Assembly: GCA_039566865.1 (NCBI GenBank)
Contig: CM076943.1
Coordinates: forward strand, 37,270,663-37,334,662
Source of the DNA: Aurelia coerulea
Lineage: Eukaryota > Cnidaria > Scyphozoa > Semaeostomeae > Ulmaridae
Length of the DNA: 64,000 nucleotides
Reading direction: 5' to 3'
In this document: positions 33,453 through 44,685 of the stretch, piece by piece
Position numbering within the stretch: position 1 is the stretch's first letter
Layout: each line of letters opens with the position of its first letter
Position numbers and translations under genes: made by a program
The notes under the pieces: model-generated
The model's input: only the letters and a program-made list of their open reading frames with translations
What the model was told of the DNA's origin: nothing
Databases searched by the model: none

Positions 33453-34709
33453 ATGGAAAATAAGGTCCAGATGACATTTCTGCCAGAAATCGCGGACAAT
33501 CATCTGCAATTTTGAGATGTAATTAAAGGGAAAGTGCTTGGGTTATTGCTTAGGGCAATATGCATAATCGCTGAGATTTAATCTTTCTATCTTATTTGTA
33601 GCGAATGCTATTTTTGTTTGAACGAAGGTCAGTATTTCTCGACCGGAAAATGAACGCAATTTTGGCTCCAAACGAAATATTTTTTCTTATTATGCTACAA
33701 ACTTCTACTGATTTATAAAAATATTCAAGGTAATTACGGTAACTTAGTAGCCATTTCAATTTTTGTAAGGGTGCTCAAGAATTTATTTCGAACGACTGAT
33801 CTGGAATCAAGTGCTTATAAAGGAGCGATTTGATGGGCTTAATGCCATGAACTTGGATGATTTCCGTGTGATTCAGCATACAGCAAGGATTTGAACGGTA
33901 TGCTTACTTGAGAAAGTTTGGTAGGGGGGGGGGGACGAAAAACGGTCTAAATTGGGTTAAGCCAAAAAAATTCCTTAATAGTTTTTGTTCATTTTCAGAC
34001 AATCCTTCACAAACATGATGAGACTGCATCCCCTTCCCCCTCAGTCAATGTTGCTTGGTGTGATCTCAGTGTGGCTGCATGTAATTTGCATTAGAAACAT
34101 TGCTTAGAATCCCAACAATGATTGATTGGGGAGGGGAAGTTACATGGGCAAGAAAGAATACGTTTTCTGCAGTAGAGACAAGGGAGTACCAAGGAGGGAG
34201 TACTAAAATTTTGGGAATTGTTATGTTGGTCTCAATATATTTTACAGATGATTGTTGGTAAAATTTACATCATTCAATGCATAGGAATGTAGGGTTTCTT
34301 GCCACGACAAAATAATTGACAGCAATACTTTCAAAATCCAAAGATAACAAACTTTGTTTCAGATTTGCGAATTCCTCCTTTCTTTCAAAATATGCGTGTC
34401 CATATCTAAATTCTCTGCCCTCCCAAAGTTTTATTTGACTATAAAAGACTGACCAGACGAACTTTCAAGAGTCTGAGACACAATTTGCTTTCCCCAAGCC
34501 TAATCTGGCAGTTTGCAAAATGTAGGGCCATTTTATTGATTCATTGGGTTGAAATAGCTCTTTCGTGCCTGTACCTTGAGGATTTTTCAGGCCTTGAAAA
34601 AGGTAATTTACTGATGTCACTTCAAATGTAAACATTGGGGCTCAAAGAGCAATTTATGCAGAACGGGTGTGGGAAGATCAACAACGACCTAACGATTAAT
34701 AGCCAGTGA
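33453..34709. other. Unassigned; a lone TTAA MITE right end at 33957
   Basis: A segment at 33476-33520 is the inverse of 32452-32490. This implies that MITE 2 sits inside an older foldback. A G-run followed by ...AATTGGG and TTAA at 33957-33960 resembles another MITE right end without a visible partner. No gene is seen. Confidence 0.45.
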
Positions 34710-34713
34710 TTAA

Positions 34714-35565
34714 CCCTAATCCATATGGGCTTTTTCGAGCTACCATTTATGGGGGGTGCTTTCCACCCCCCCCCCTCTGAAAACTGCCTTAGACTCATTG
34801 GAATTCAATACAACTTGGCACAGTTTTAGAACAGGTAATTTGTAGTTCGTAGCATAATTTGGGTTTGGCTACCACACCTTGTGACGTCACAGTGACGTCA
34901 CGAAGTTGAAAATCTGTTGAAATCAGGCTTCCAAGTTGAATGCAAGTTTAATGAAGATTTTGCATGAACTTTATGCAGTTTTTGGTTCAGTTTGTCAACA
35001 TATTTGGTGATTAAATATTATTTCATTGAAAAAGACGATTTTGGAGTGATATTTTGGCAGAAATTAGCCAATTCTTATGACGTCATTTGTGCGATTAATT
35101 TATTTTATGTAAAGAGACCAAAACAACCTGAAAAATAATGATTATCTATAACAAATGTATGCTTAGAGCATTTTTCATTGAAAGGGCTCGGAAAAACTTG
35201 AAAAAATTGCTAATTAGTCCAAAATGGCGGCCAAAATGACGCCATTATCAAAAAATGCTAACATCATCAAATTCCAGTAATTCCGGTATCAAATTGAAGC
35301 CCTTTGTTTGCTGATTCGTTTGCTGTATAATACTTCATAATTCAATCAAATAATTCCATTAAAATCATTGAAAACAATGATTTTGCTGCTACCTCCTTCC
35401 AAATATGGGCATGTCACGTGACCTGTGAGTCCTATTGTTCGAAAAATTTTTCGCCAAAATGTGGCTAATAGATAATTAGTAAAAGTCAGGGCGGCTGTGG
35501 GGCATAGCAAATGTTGTTTAAAAACGCGGCAAATAATGGAATCCCCCCCCCCATGCGGATTAGGG
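34714..35565. mobile_element. piggyBac-like TTAA MITE 3 (852 bp)
   Basis: Ends CCCTAATCCATATGGG and inverse partner CCCATGCGGATTAGGG abut TTAA at 34710-34713 and 35566-35569. Three TGACGTCA octamers lie at 34882-34889, 34893-34900 and 35078-35085. Confidence 0.85.
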
Positions 35566-35751
35566 TTAAGTTACAGCAAAATGTCATTTACGTAAATGGG
35601 TGTATAAACCGGACTATGGTGAAATCGGAATGGATTGATAGATAGATCTGACCACCAATGGACGTCCTATCTTATTGTGACAATTATTTAGCTTGTTCTC
35701 AAAACTAGCATGCTCATTCTTTGGAATTCATAACTAATTGTTTAGTTTTAA

Positions 35752-36633
35752 CCCTCTTTTTACCAGGGGGGGGCCTTTTTCGCCCCCCCTATCGGATTTT
35801 TTTTAATAGCTCCCAAACGATGCTACCTACAATGCTGAAACGCCTTGACTTTTCCTAAAATTTAGTTGGCAATCAGAAAATGGAACTTTCAAGACCTATT
35901 GTTCGACCAGGTGACCACCACATGCCCATATTTGGAGAGTGGTCACAAAGAAATTCTCTAAAACGGCTCTAATTAATTTTTTTGTTACTAAATCTCAACA
36001 ATATATATTCCATTCGATTTGTCTCAGTGAGTGTTTTCATTTGATATATAATTTATTCATATTTGCTGACATAAGCAGTTTATTATTTCTATGACGTCAT
36101 CAATCTTTATGACGTCATATTCCTAATGAATGAGTAATTTTTGCATGCAAAATGGATGGAATTACCTCAAATATCGATGAAGGTACTTGATTTCATCAAT
36201 AATATGCGAAATTAATGGTTTTAAATCATAATTATTGAGCAAACAATTTTGCATTGAATCAAAATTTCATTATTTAGTTAGTTAATTTATTAGAAACCAA
36301 AAATATTTACATGACATCATATAAAACTACAAATTAATGGTGTCAAGCAGGTATTTGGATGGTTTTTTGCCAATTTTATCAAGCTATTTGCTAATAATGG
36401 GCCCTTTTTTGCAAATAGCTCAATTTTCACAAGATTTGCATTGTTTTTGGTTACCTAGCAACCAATCACGTGACTACTGATTGATTGATGCTATTTTTAG
36501 ATTCTCCTTTGTTCAATTATGACACAGTGCAAGTTTCATTGTCATAGCTGTTATACTTGCGGAGAAAAACAGGGGGGCGAAAAAGGCCCCCCCCCGGTAG
36601 AAAATCACTTTTTTTTACCCGGTTAAAATAGGG
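35752..36633. mobile_element. piggyBac-like TTAA MITE 4 (882 bp)
   Basis: The left end CCCTCTTTTTACCAGGGG and a right end ending in ATAGGG abut TTAA at 35748-35751 and 36634-36637. Two TGACGTCA octamers lie at 36092-36099 and 36110-36117. The subterminal GGCCTTTTTCGCCCCCC hairpins parallel the other copies. Confidence 0.8.
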
Positions 36634-36637
36634 TTAA

Positions 36638-37274
36638 ATTTTTAACTTAGTAGAATTCATTTAAACTGAGATATTTAGTATGGGTGTAAACCGTTAGCTA
36701 CACGAGTTTGTGTAAATTTACAACATTGAAAAAGTTATGGAACTGTTACTGACGCTTTCAATATCAAACCTGCCCTCAATTTTAAAAATTCAATTCCAAC
36801 CCCAGTCCTAACTTTCTTACAAAAATGCATGTCTCCTAACTTTTTTATGAAAGATGCATGTTTGGTTCTGCGAGTACGAACTCGCTAATCTTCAAAAAAC
36901 TAGTCCCTTTGCACTCAAAGTTCACAGTAACCACCCTTGTTGATGACTTCGCAGCACAATAGAGTTTGCAGTAGAGGGGTATCTGGTAGAATTGAGAGAT
37001 ACTCAGTGGAGTGGAGGGATATCATGGAGTAATGAGCGGTGCATCGTGAAGTATATTGGAGGGTGCGGATTACTGAGGAGGGCGCACATTATCTCTGACA
37101 CCATTAGTATATAATTTGAAATGGTTAAAGAATATATCATAAAGAAAACAGCAGAATCAAGACAATATATGTCAAATGCGGCTGTATTGTATAGCCTGCC
37201 AAAGTGGACAAAAGTATCAAGTTTCTTATAAATTGGGAAAGATGAATATATAGTTGAAACCTGGAAGTATTACA
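36638..37274. other. Unassigned interval
   Basis: No gene or clear repeat was identified between TTAA MITE 4 and the TA-target element. Confidence 0.4.
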
Positions 37275-37276
37275 TA

Positions 37277-38153
37277 CCGGGTGCGCCAAAATAAACTATG
37301 GACATTTGACAGGCCACGATACATCATACACAGGACCGATTTTGAAGATCTTTAGCTTAATCTTTAGCAGAAAGCCTGAATTAGATTCTAGGATTTTTTG
37401 GAAATTTTTCTGTTTTCATGTTTTAGAGCTACAAGCGAGTTTCTTAAAATGTTCGTTTTCGAAAACACTGAGAATGATCAAAAAACGTTAATCAAATTTT
37501 CTAAAGAATCGACAAGAATGGACAAAGAGAAACTTTTTCGTGATGATTTGAGATTTGGAAGTCGATTAATTGTAAGCTGCTGCACGAGAGTTCGTACTTT
37601 CTTGGGAAAAATGTAATTTTATTTTCAAGGATATAAAGAAATGTCTTTTCTTTTGTAACTTCATTGAATTTATGCTTAGGTTGTGATCTTGTGTCAAGGG
37701 GGTTAAAAAGACAAGCGAGGAAGCGTCATGAGACCAGCAAAAATGGAGCCTTGTTGCATTTTTGATTTTGTGACGGCTTGGGGCGGCACTTTATTGTAAC
37801 TACTACAAAATTTCGCAATAGGCCAACTGTTGAAATAACACTCATGCAAAAGTTTACAAAAATCAATTTCCGAATCCCCAAATCACGCTGAAAACGTTTT
37901 CTCTTTGTCCATTCATGTTGAGTCTTAAGAAAATTTGATTAACTTTTTTTATTCGTTTTCAGTGCTTTCGAAAACGAAAATTCTAAGAAACTCAGTTGTA
38001 GCTCTAAAAACTAAAAACGGAAAAATTTGCAAAAAAATTCAGAATCTAATTCAGGCTTTCTGCTAAAGATTAAGTCGTAAATCTTCAGAATCGGTCCAGT
38101 GTACGATTTATCGAGGCCTGGCAAAAGTGCCTAGTTTATTTTGGCGCACCCGG
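37277..38153. mobile_element. CCGGGTG-type TA-target foldback MITE (877 bp)
   Basis: Inverted ends CCGGGTGCGCCAAAATAAAC abut TA at 37275-37276 and 38154-38155. Diverged arms extend about 300 bp inward. The short frames inside are mirror artefacts of the arms. Confidence 0.85.
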
Positions 38154-38206
38154 TATATTCTGCGAAATATATGCATCACATATACATTAAGAACTTTTAT
38201 AAAGTT

Positions 38207-39780
38207 CCAAGTTAGACATACAAAGCGTAAAAAATTATAAAGTATATGACATTACATATAAAGTGTAAACGTATAAAGTATAAAACATTACACATAAAGT
38301 GTAAAAAAGTATAAAGTATCAAATATTTCATATGAAATGTAAACGCATATAGAGTATAAAACATTACATATAAAGTGTAAACATATAAAGTATAAAACAT
38401 TACATATAAAGTATAAACATAAAGTATAAGGAACCTGCGCAAGGTACTTGCGCATGAACAAACTTCGCACGTGAGTGGATGATCTGTAACTTTGTAGACA
38501 AGTATTCGTCCAGATTCAGTTTCATGTTCAAGATTTAGATCTAGCAAAATGCATCCATTTACTATCGAGAGAGTAAGACTTTAATGGACAATGCACGAAT
38601 TTCAACACTAAAATTTTATTAAACATTTGTCGATCCCATGAATGGATATTCTGGAAAAACGAAGTTTGTATCCTAGTCCAATTTAGGCCCATCCCGAAGA
38701 ACAAAGAAATTGCGACTTTTCTATAGACAAAATACGGATTTTAACGGAAAATGAACGATATTCCACAGGAGAACTATAAACAAAAATTGTGGAGTCTATG
38801 GCAACCATGCTTTCGGAAAATATTGATAATATTGAACCTCTAAGAAACTCGTAAGAAACTCTCAGTACTCAAAATTTGATAATCTTAAGAAACTTTCAGT
38901 CTTTTAGTACTGGCTCAAATTCTTAATTTCTTATAAAGGTATGAGATATTCCCAAAGCTATCTGGATTTTAAAATACAACTGTAAACTTGATTTAAACTT
39001 TATGAAGGCTCTCTCAAAGAAAACTTTGTCAAATGGTTACCATGCCATGAAATCGGACTATTTTTAAAGGTGCTTCTTGCTTCCATAAAAACACTGATGG
39101 GCTAACTTTACTCCATATGAGTGCCAAGTTCCATACTGGTATCCAAAAGTAAGTGTATGCTTTTTCACTTATTTCCTGGAATGTAAAGTTCTTGTGTTGA
39201 AATTTGTTTATGTACCATTAAATCCTATATTGTCTCCCGGGGGGGAGTGGATACTCAACTTTAAATTGTACGGGAGTGTGCACTCCAAGAAAATATTTTT
39301 TTGCCCGGCCTTGAGCTTTAAAACTTTTCCCTCGAAAATCAGCGAAAACTATGCTCCAAAACGTAAAAATTCGTCGAACGACAATGAAATAGCACTTTTG
39401 ACAACCGGCTTTAGAAAAATATCCTTCTTTTGATAACCGGCGTTAGCAAAAGAGGCGAAACCGATACCGAGAAATACAGAAAGGAATGCACATCCCGTCA
39501 GTAAAATATGCTAAGTACCCCCCGCCCGGGTATTGTCTGCAAAAGTCGCCGTTTCCTTCCTTGTTCTTGGGATGGGCCTAAATCGGACGAGGATACAAAC
39601 CACGCGGACAAGGATACAAAATCCCGGAAGCTTGGTCGTCCTAGTAGATCTGGGTGTTGAAATTCGTTCATTCTCCATTAAAAGGCTGTACGAACATTCG
39701 CCTACAAAGATATCGGTCATCCAAACATCTGCGAAGTTTGTTCATGCGCAAGTACCTTGCGCAGGTTCCATATATTTCTA
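38207..39780. mobile_element. Inverted-repeat element with AT minisatellite, hosts a hAT MITE
   Basis: A 40-bp perfect inverted pair (38432-38471 and 39733-39772, with GCGCAAGGTACTTGCGCA) belongs to longer diverged arms. These also pair around 38690-38720 with 39545-39595. A minisatellite with ATAAAGTGTAAAC-like units fills 38225-38430. The boundaries are uncertain. A copy of the AAGAAACTCGTAAGAAACTC dispersed repeat lies in the centre. Confidence 0.55.
39236..39530. mobile_element. CCCGGG-type hAT-like MITE (295 bp)
   Basis: Ends CCCGGGGGGGAGT and inverse abut the exact 8-bp direct repeat TATTGTCT at 39228-39235 and 39531-39538. There is no ORF. It is younger than the surrounding inverted-repeat element. 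Confidence 0.85.
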
Positions 39781-40445
39781 CTTTATACTTTATTTTTTTT
39801 CATTTCATTTTTTATTTATCTAGGCACGGTAGCCCCGTCAATCCATATGAACTGCTTTTCAGGGGGCCGTGGAGCTTATTATTTATGTCATATATTTAAG
39901 CTTATTATTTATGTCATATATTCATCATTTATTTGCATCAGTTTGTAATTGTTTCATTTAAACCCCTAATGACTGATGAAAATACTCTAAAATGCCTCAA
40001 AATTCTTGAGAACAATCAATAGAACCAATTTTGACCATTTAAGGTTATCTAATAAATTTGTTGTTATTTATATGACGTCATAAACTTTGATGACGTTATG
40101 AACGTTAAATTTGCTGACATCATCACAAATGGATAAAATTATACATCATCTGAAAGCTCTCATTGACAGCTATCAAATGGTGGTATTCTCAATGTTCTAC
40201 GTTCATCCTTGTTAAAACTGGACTTGCTTCTTTAATTGTCTGGCTGACCACGTGTTGAAAAGAGGTTGGTCACGTGATCAGTATCTACCATTTTGAAAAA
40301 AAAATTACAAATTTTAATTAGTCCATGAAATTTTAGGAAAAATCGCAAAGTTTCAGTTCTTTATCTTTTGAACTGACGACACTACATCAAATAGACTTTG
40401 CCGCGGGCACTTTGTGCCCCCTCCCCCCGGTAGTAATAGGGTTAA
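39781..40445. mobile_element. piggyBac-like TTAA MITE 5, right end certain
   Basis: The right end (G/C runs, then AATAGGG and TTAA at 40442-40445) and internal TGACGTCA at 40073-40080 plus TGACGTTA nearby place this in the TTAA MITE family. A left end may lie near 39958 (TTAAACCCCTAATG), but I could not confirm it. Confidence 0.55.
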
Positions 40446-41142
40446 TACTTTTGTCCACTTTTTTGTCCACTTTGGCGGGCTATAGTATTGGGCTTGTAAC
40501 TGGACTACAAAGTCGGCCTCATAGAGACCGAAAATTTTTAGCCAGAGATTTGTGTTTTACAGTAACACTTTACGCAAAAATCTAATGGAAAGTAGAATCA
40601 GAATTAATTTGCCATCTTTGCTTCAATACCTGAACAATGAATAGAGATGGCACACAAAGATAGCAAATTACCTGTCCCTTCGATCCACTGATCAACCCAT
40701 TCCGATTACAATGGGATGGTTGATACACAAAATTGAGGCATAACAGGTTGCTAAAACTTGAGCCCTCAAAATTTGCCTTATGGTTGCTATCCGTCGATAA
40801 ATCGTTCCTCGGAACCAAGGATCCCAATTTACCGATTTATGCAAAGGAATCGAAACATGAGGCTTTATCCTTGTTTTCTAGCACACAACCTTCTTAATTG
40901 CTGATGGGTCAAAAAGATAGGCTTTGCACTTAACCTACATGATAAAACTCTATATGAAGCAACTTAGTCTCCTTCCTTTAATCAAGATTTCTGCTTTTTC
41001 GAAATGTCTGCTACATCCAAGATGGTATCTTTGCGCTCCTTAAAACTTGCCTAAAAAAGGTTAGGGGGGAGTAATATGAAGGAACACTATCCTTATACAG
41101 TCGATTTTCTTCTTCTTTCAAATTAATGCAATTTCTTTTCAG
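40446..41142. other. Receptor intron, no exon found
   Basis: This should be intron upstream of the first visible receptor exon. I searched by eye for a Cys-loop exon and did not find one. A pyrimidine-rich tract (TTTTCTTCTTCTTTC) precedes the acceptor at 41142. Confidence 0.4.
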
Positions 41143-41286
41143 ATGCCTATAACAACGACCATTGCAGATTGAAGTGGAGTTTTGAAAAAGGAGGTCCAAT
41201 CTTTACACCCAAGAAACTCGCTATATCTGAATTCACTTTACAAAACTACTTGTTTGATGAATCAGTTACGGTCCTTAGCACTGCAG
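41143..41286 (+). CDS. Cys-loop receptor exon: end of ligand-binding domain
   Basis: The exon lies between TTCTTTTCAG and GTAAGT and starts and ends inside codons. It encodes AYNNDHCRLKWSFEKGG, then LAISEFTLQNYLFDESV and the start of the loop C region. This corresponds to the beta8-beta10 strands of glycine/GABA-type subunits, in which YxxxD-xxxxW and LxxFxLxxY spacing is typical. The reading phase joins the exon at 55875 exactly (split Gly codon). Loop C has no second cysteine pair, unlike vertebrate glycine receptors. The intron that follows is 14.6 kb and full of transposons. Confidence 0.85.
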
Positions 41287-41649
41287 GTAAGTCTTTGTCA
41301 TGTTCATGCATTCGTAGATTTCCGAAGTACCATTAAGCTGGATTCCCTCGCTTGAAAAGTTTCGACAACTTTGTCATCTGAACTTGGAAAATGCGATGGA
41401 AAGCGCAGATTGATTATGAATCACAGAATGAGGCAAGGAACGACAATAATGTTAAACTTTATTTTATTGACATGACATTACGTACTGCAAAAATTATTGC
41501 TAGTTGACAAATCCAGGAGATGTAAACGGTATGGCATTCCGCAGTGGCCATAATTTCGAGCTTTTCGAAACAAACTTGGTTCATCTTCAGCGAATCCAAA
41601 TGATGATACAGGGCAAATTTATAGCAAGGAACAAACAAAATAATACGAG

Positions 41650-42375
41650 GTAAGAGAGCGTGAGTTACATTCCTAAAGATCCCCATAATACCACCTCTTT
41701 TAGAGAATGGGTTATTCATAACTGATTTCTCTAAAAAGGCAAACAATTTTCAATGACTATTTCATACTTCAGTGTACGAAAATTGACGCCGGGAGTGAAA
41801 TCCTGCATCATGTTCCAGTAGCTACTACTCTGATAAGCGACTTTGCTATTTCCGATGAAAAGATATTGAATATTATAAAATCACTTAATCCTCAAAAGGC
41901 TCATGGCTGGGATGAAATATCAGTAAGAATGATAAAATTAAGTGATGCTGCATTAGCTGTCCCGCTGGAGATAATATTCACGAACTGTTTGAGATGTTGT
42001 CTTTTCCCCCAAATATGGATATGTGCAAAGTTGTGCCTGTGCACAAAAAGAATGAGAAAAATGTCAAAGTTAACTACCGTAAAATCTCTCTTCTTCCTAT
42101 TTTTGGCAAAATACTTGAAAAGTTAATATATGATTCTTTACATTCATACTTTTTCTCATGTGAGCTAATTAATCCAAACCAGTCAGGTTTTTGTCCAGGT
42201 GATTCAACGATAAATCAGCTAATTTCCATAACGCACACCATCTTTAAAGCTTTCGACTGTAATCTTCCGCTTGATGTTCGTTCTGTTTATCTTGATATCT
42301 CCAAAGCCTTTGGCAGGGTGTGGCATGATGATCTTGTCAGTTCAGGTCGTTCAGTTCAGTTTCAATTTCATTGAT
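41650..42375 (+). pseudogene. CR1/L2-like LINE fragment: linker and start of RT
   Basis: The frame begins with IPIIPPLLENGLFITDF, shared with the minus-strand LINE at 27447-28472. After a frameshift it reads NPQKAHGWDEISVRMIKL, KVVPVHKKNEKNVKVNYR and VYLDISKAFGRVWHDDL, the first RT blocks. At least two frameshifts occur (near 41750 and 42010). The copy stops before the YADD box. Confidence 0.8.
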
Positions 42376-42480
42376 TATCAATCTACTCTACATTACAAAC
42401 AAATACTATACTAAAGTAATAACATCTAATAAAAAACTACACTCTAAGCAAACGGAAAGGATAAATATTACATGATTGTA

Positions 42481-42625
42481 CCGGGTGTTCCAAAATGATG
42501 TATTATTGTTTGATTGCTTACATGTCCATAACCAATGAACCGATTTTCAAACACTCTGTTTTATTTGATTGCCTAAAGGCTAAATTGTATTTTAAGATGT
42601 TGGTTGTGGTTTTACCAGTTTTTGA
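42481..42625. mobile_element. CCGGGTG-type TA-target element, one end only
   Basis: The left end CCGGGTGTTCCAAAATGATG follows TA at 42479-42480. About 140 bp match the element at 54911-55498. The other end is missing. Three 10-bp ACCTGAATRC tandem units follow at about 42630-42660. Confidence 0.7.
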
Positions 42626-42921
42626 AATACACCTGAATGCACCTGAATACACCTGAATGAAAAATACGACGGCGGGCCAGCGCGGCGCAGCATGCGATGC
42701 ATGGCAAGCCTAGTCTATATTAATATTTCTCAAGCAAATTTTCTGTGGCGTAAAACTCGAGCACCGTTGCACTGATCCTCGCAAAACTTTCCAAATATCT
42801 TCGTTTTCCCTGTTCATGGTGCAATAGAGATTTTGTTTTAAGTGGATTTATCTCCAAAACTACTCGAAAAATGTTCAATTTTTTTTCGTTCCATCTTTAG
42901 CTAGGTTGTTGATCTACGACT

Positions 42922-43188
42922 TTGCCAAGTTTGACTGAAAAAGCTAGGCTAGATTTCCTGCAATCGAATTTTGTATTTCTGTTTACTTTTCGACAGCGAA
43001 ATGGAGAAACCTTGGTCAACAGATTACCATGCTATGAAGCATGCTTGCAAAAGCTCAGGCTTGAAATAACTTTCAGAAGTTTTTCCATTGGCAAACAAAT
43101 GAACGTCATCTTTTGGGAATACCATACGCAAGTCTCAAAAGACATCCTTAGTGCGCTTGTAAACGTATCATTTGCATCTATTGATTAA
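42922..43188 (+). CDS. Small conserved ORF of TTAA foldback, copy 2
   Basis: The conserved part starts GETLVNRLPCYEACLQK and ends SFASID, matching 21220-21408. The first 25 residues come from the inverted arm and are probably not coding. The function is unknown. Confidence 0.3.
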   Translation: MPSLTEKARLDFLQSNFVFLFTFRQRNGETLVNRLPCYEACLQKLRLEITFRSFSIGKQMNVIFWEYHTQVSKDILSALVNVSFASID

Positions 43189-43289
43189 AAATTACTGATT
43201 TTTACCAGCAACTTCACGAAACCATGCTTTGAGGTCTTTCGAGACTTTCGTAAGCATTCACAAATTATCAATTTCTTTCAGAGTCCACA

Positions 43290-43496
43290 ATGAGCATAGA
43301 TCTCAGATCAAGAACTAAATTTTTTGCAAAATCATTCTACGGGCGTTCAAATCGTTCTGCATGGGCTAAACTGTTGACCAACGCTTTTCCCCTTCGATGT
43401 CGAAAAGTAAACAGAAATGTAAAATTCAATTGCAGGAAATCTAGCCTAGCTTTTTCAATCAGACTTGGCAAAGTTGTAGATCAACTACATAGCTAA
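43290..43496 (+). CDS. Second small conserved ORF of TTAA foldback, copy 2
   Basis: The product starts MSIDLRSRTKFFAKSF and is about 90 percent identical to the ORF at 20901-21107. An acceptor-like TTTCTTTCAG lies 10 bp before the start. I do not recognise a family. Confidence 0.3.
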   Translation: MSIDLRSRTKFFAKSFYGRSNRSAWAKLLTNAFPLRCRKVNRNVKFNCRKSSLAFSIRLGKVVDQLHS

Positions 43497-43783
43497 TGAT
43501 GGAGTGAAAAAAAATCGAAACTTTTTCGAGTAGTTTTGGAGGTAAATCCACTTTTCTGAAATCAGCAAAAAGATTTGAGCAAGGATTTGCGAAGCCAGGG
43601 TTGACGGAAACATTGCGATTTATACATCTTTCGATTGCCCAGATTATACAGAACAACATCTTTTTTACCGATTTTCGATAGACCGAATAATATTGGAGAA
43701 ATTAACTGTTTTCTGAGGAGAGTGGTTTTGCGAAACGGCATCTCGCTGTGCACTAGAATGGAAAGCAGAGTTACCTTAAACTA

Positions 43784-44203
43784 TAGCTCTTTTCAAAATT
43801 GTTTTGAAAAAGTACTTGACAAGCACGCACCAGTGAAAAAGAAATACGCAAGGGCCAATGATGGTCCCCTCATGAATCGAGTTCTCCGTAAAGCTACTAT
43901 GTTGCGTGCTCGGTTGAAAAATAGATATCATAAAAGCCGCACTGCTGAACACTGGGAAGCGTTCTGCCGGCAACAAAACTTGTTTGTTAAATTATTTAAA
44001 AAGTAAAAGGAAATTTTTACAAAATTTTGATTATTACACATATTACTGAGAATAAAAATATATGGAAAACTGTAAAACATGTCCTTTCCGATAAAGGTCG
44101 ATCGAATTCAAAATTTACCCTTATTGAAAGTGACACGGTAATTTACTATGATGAGGAAGTTGCTGAAACCCTGAATGATTATTTCGTAACTATTACTGAC
44201 TCA
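43784..44203 (+). pseudogene. CR1-like LINE linker region, part 1
   Basis: The frame reads FEKVLDKHAPVKKKYARAND, LRKATMLRARLKNRYHKSR and, after a frameshift near 44010, ENKNIWKTVKHVLSDKGRS and EEVAETLNDYFVTITDS. This is the region before RT in CR1-like LINEs. It is cut at 44203 by a 7.46 kb DNA transposon and continues at 51674. Confidence 0.85.
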
Positions 44204-44685
44204 CAGGCGCGGTATGGCCAGGGGGGGGCAAAGAGGCGATTGCCCCCGGGCCCTCTGACATGTAAAATTTAAAAAAAATTACGGGCCCTTTTCGCAAAAA
44301 TTGGAAGAGAAAATATATATAATTTGAATTAATGTGAAAGTTCATTATCACGTAGAAATAAAGCAATGGTGACTACAGATAAGTTCTTAATCTATGTAGA
44401 CAGTTTCAGAGTACTATTTCTCTGAAACTTGTCTTTCTGCTAAATTTGAATTGGCCTATGAAATAAGAAAATTCAAAAGTGTTATCTAATTAGCAGATGT
44501 CAGTCATTGTAGGACCCCGAATATGACTGTAATACCTGCGGGTTACGTCAGTCTCATTCAATTAACAACAAACATTTTCAGGGACTTCATTGCATGGAGT
44601 CCCCCTGCCCCCTCTCTGTCCCATGAACCTGTGAGGACCTGCGACCATATGAGCTTAAATATATAGTGATTCCTCCTGCTCCCCC

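Larger units (their letters stand above)
42840..43783. mobile_element. TTAA-target foldback element, copy 2 (left-truncated)
   Basis: This copy matches 20621-21791 with the loop in opposite orientation. Its right end GAGTTACC abuts TTAA, which continues straight into a LINE reading frame (LNYSSFQNCFEKV). The left terminus is lost. The loop carries the two small ORFs in plus orientation. Confidence 0.7.

Noticed and set aside
34021..34100. Possible receptor upstream exon after an AG in a TTTTCAG context
   Set aside because: The translated frames show no ligand-binding or Cys-loop pattern, and the phase does not match the exon at 41143.
38160..38172. Promoter-like TATA sequences in AT-rich DNA
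   Set aside because: Such sequences are expected by chance in DNA of this composition, and no transcript start can be inferred.
38212..38547. 111-residue minus-strand frame with repeated LYFICLHFICN motifs
   Set aside because: It is produced by the ATAAAGTGTAAAC minisatellite.
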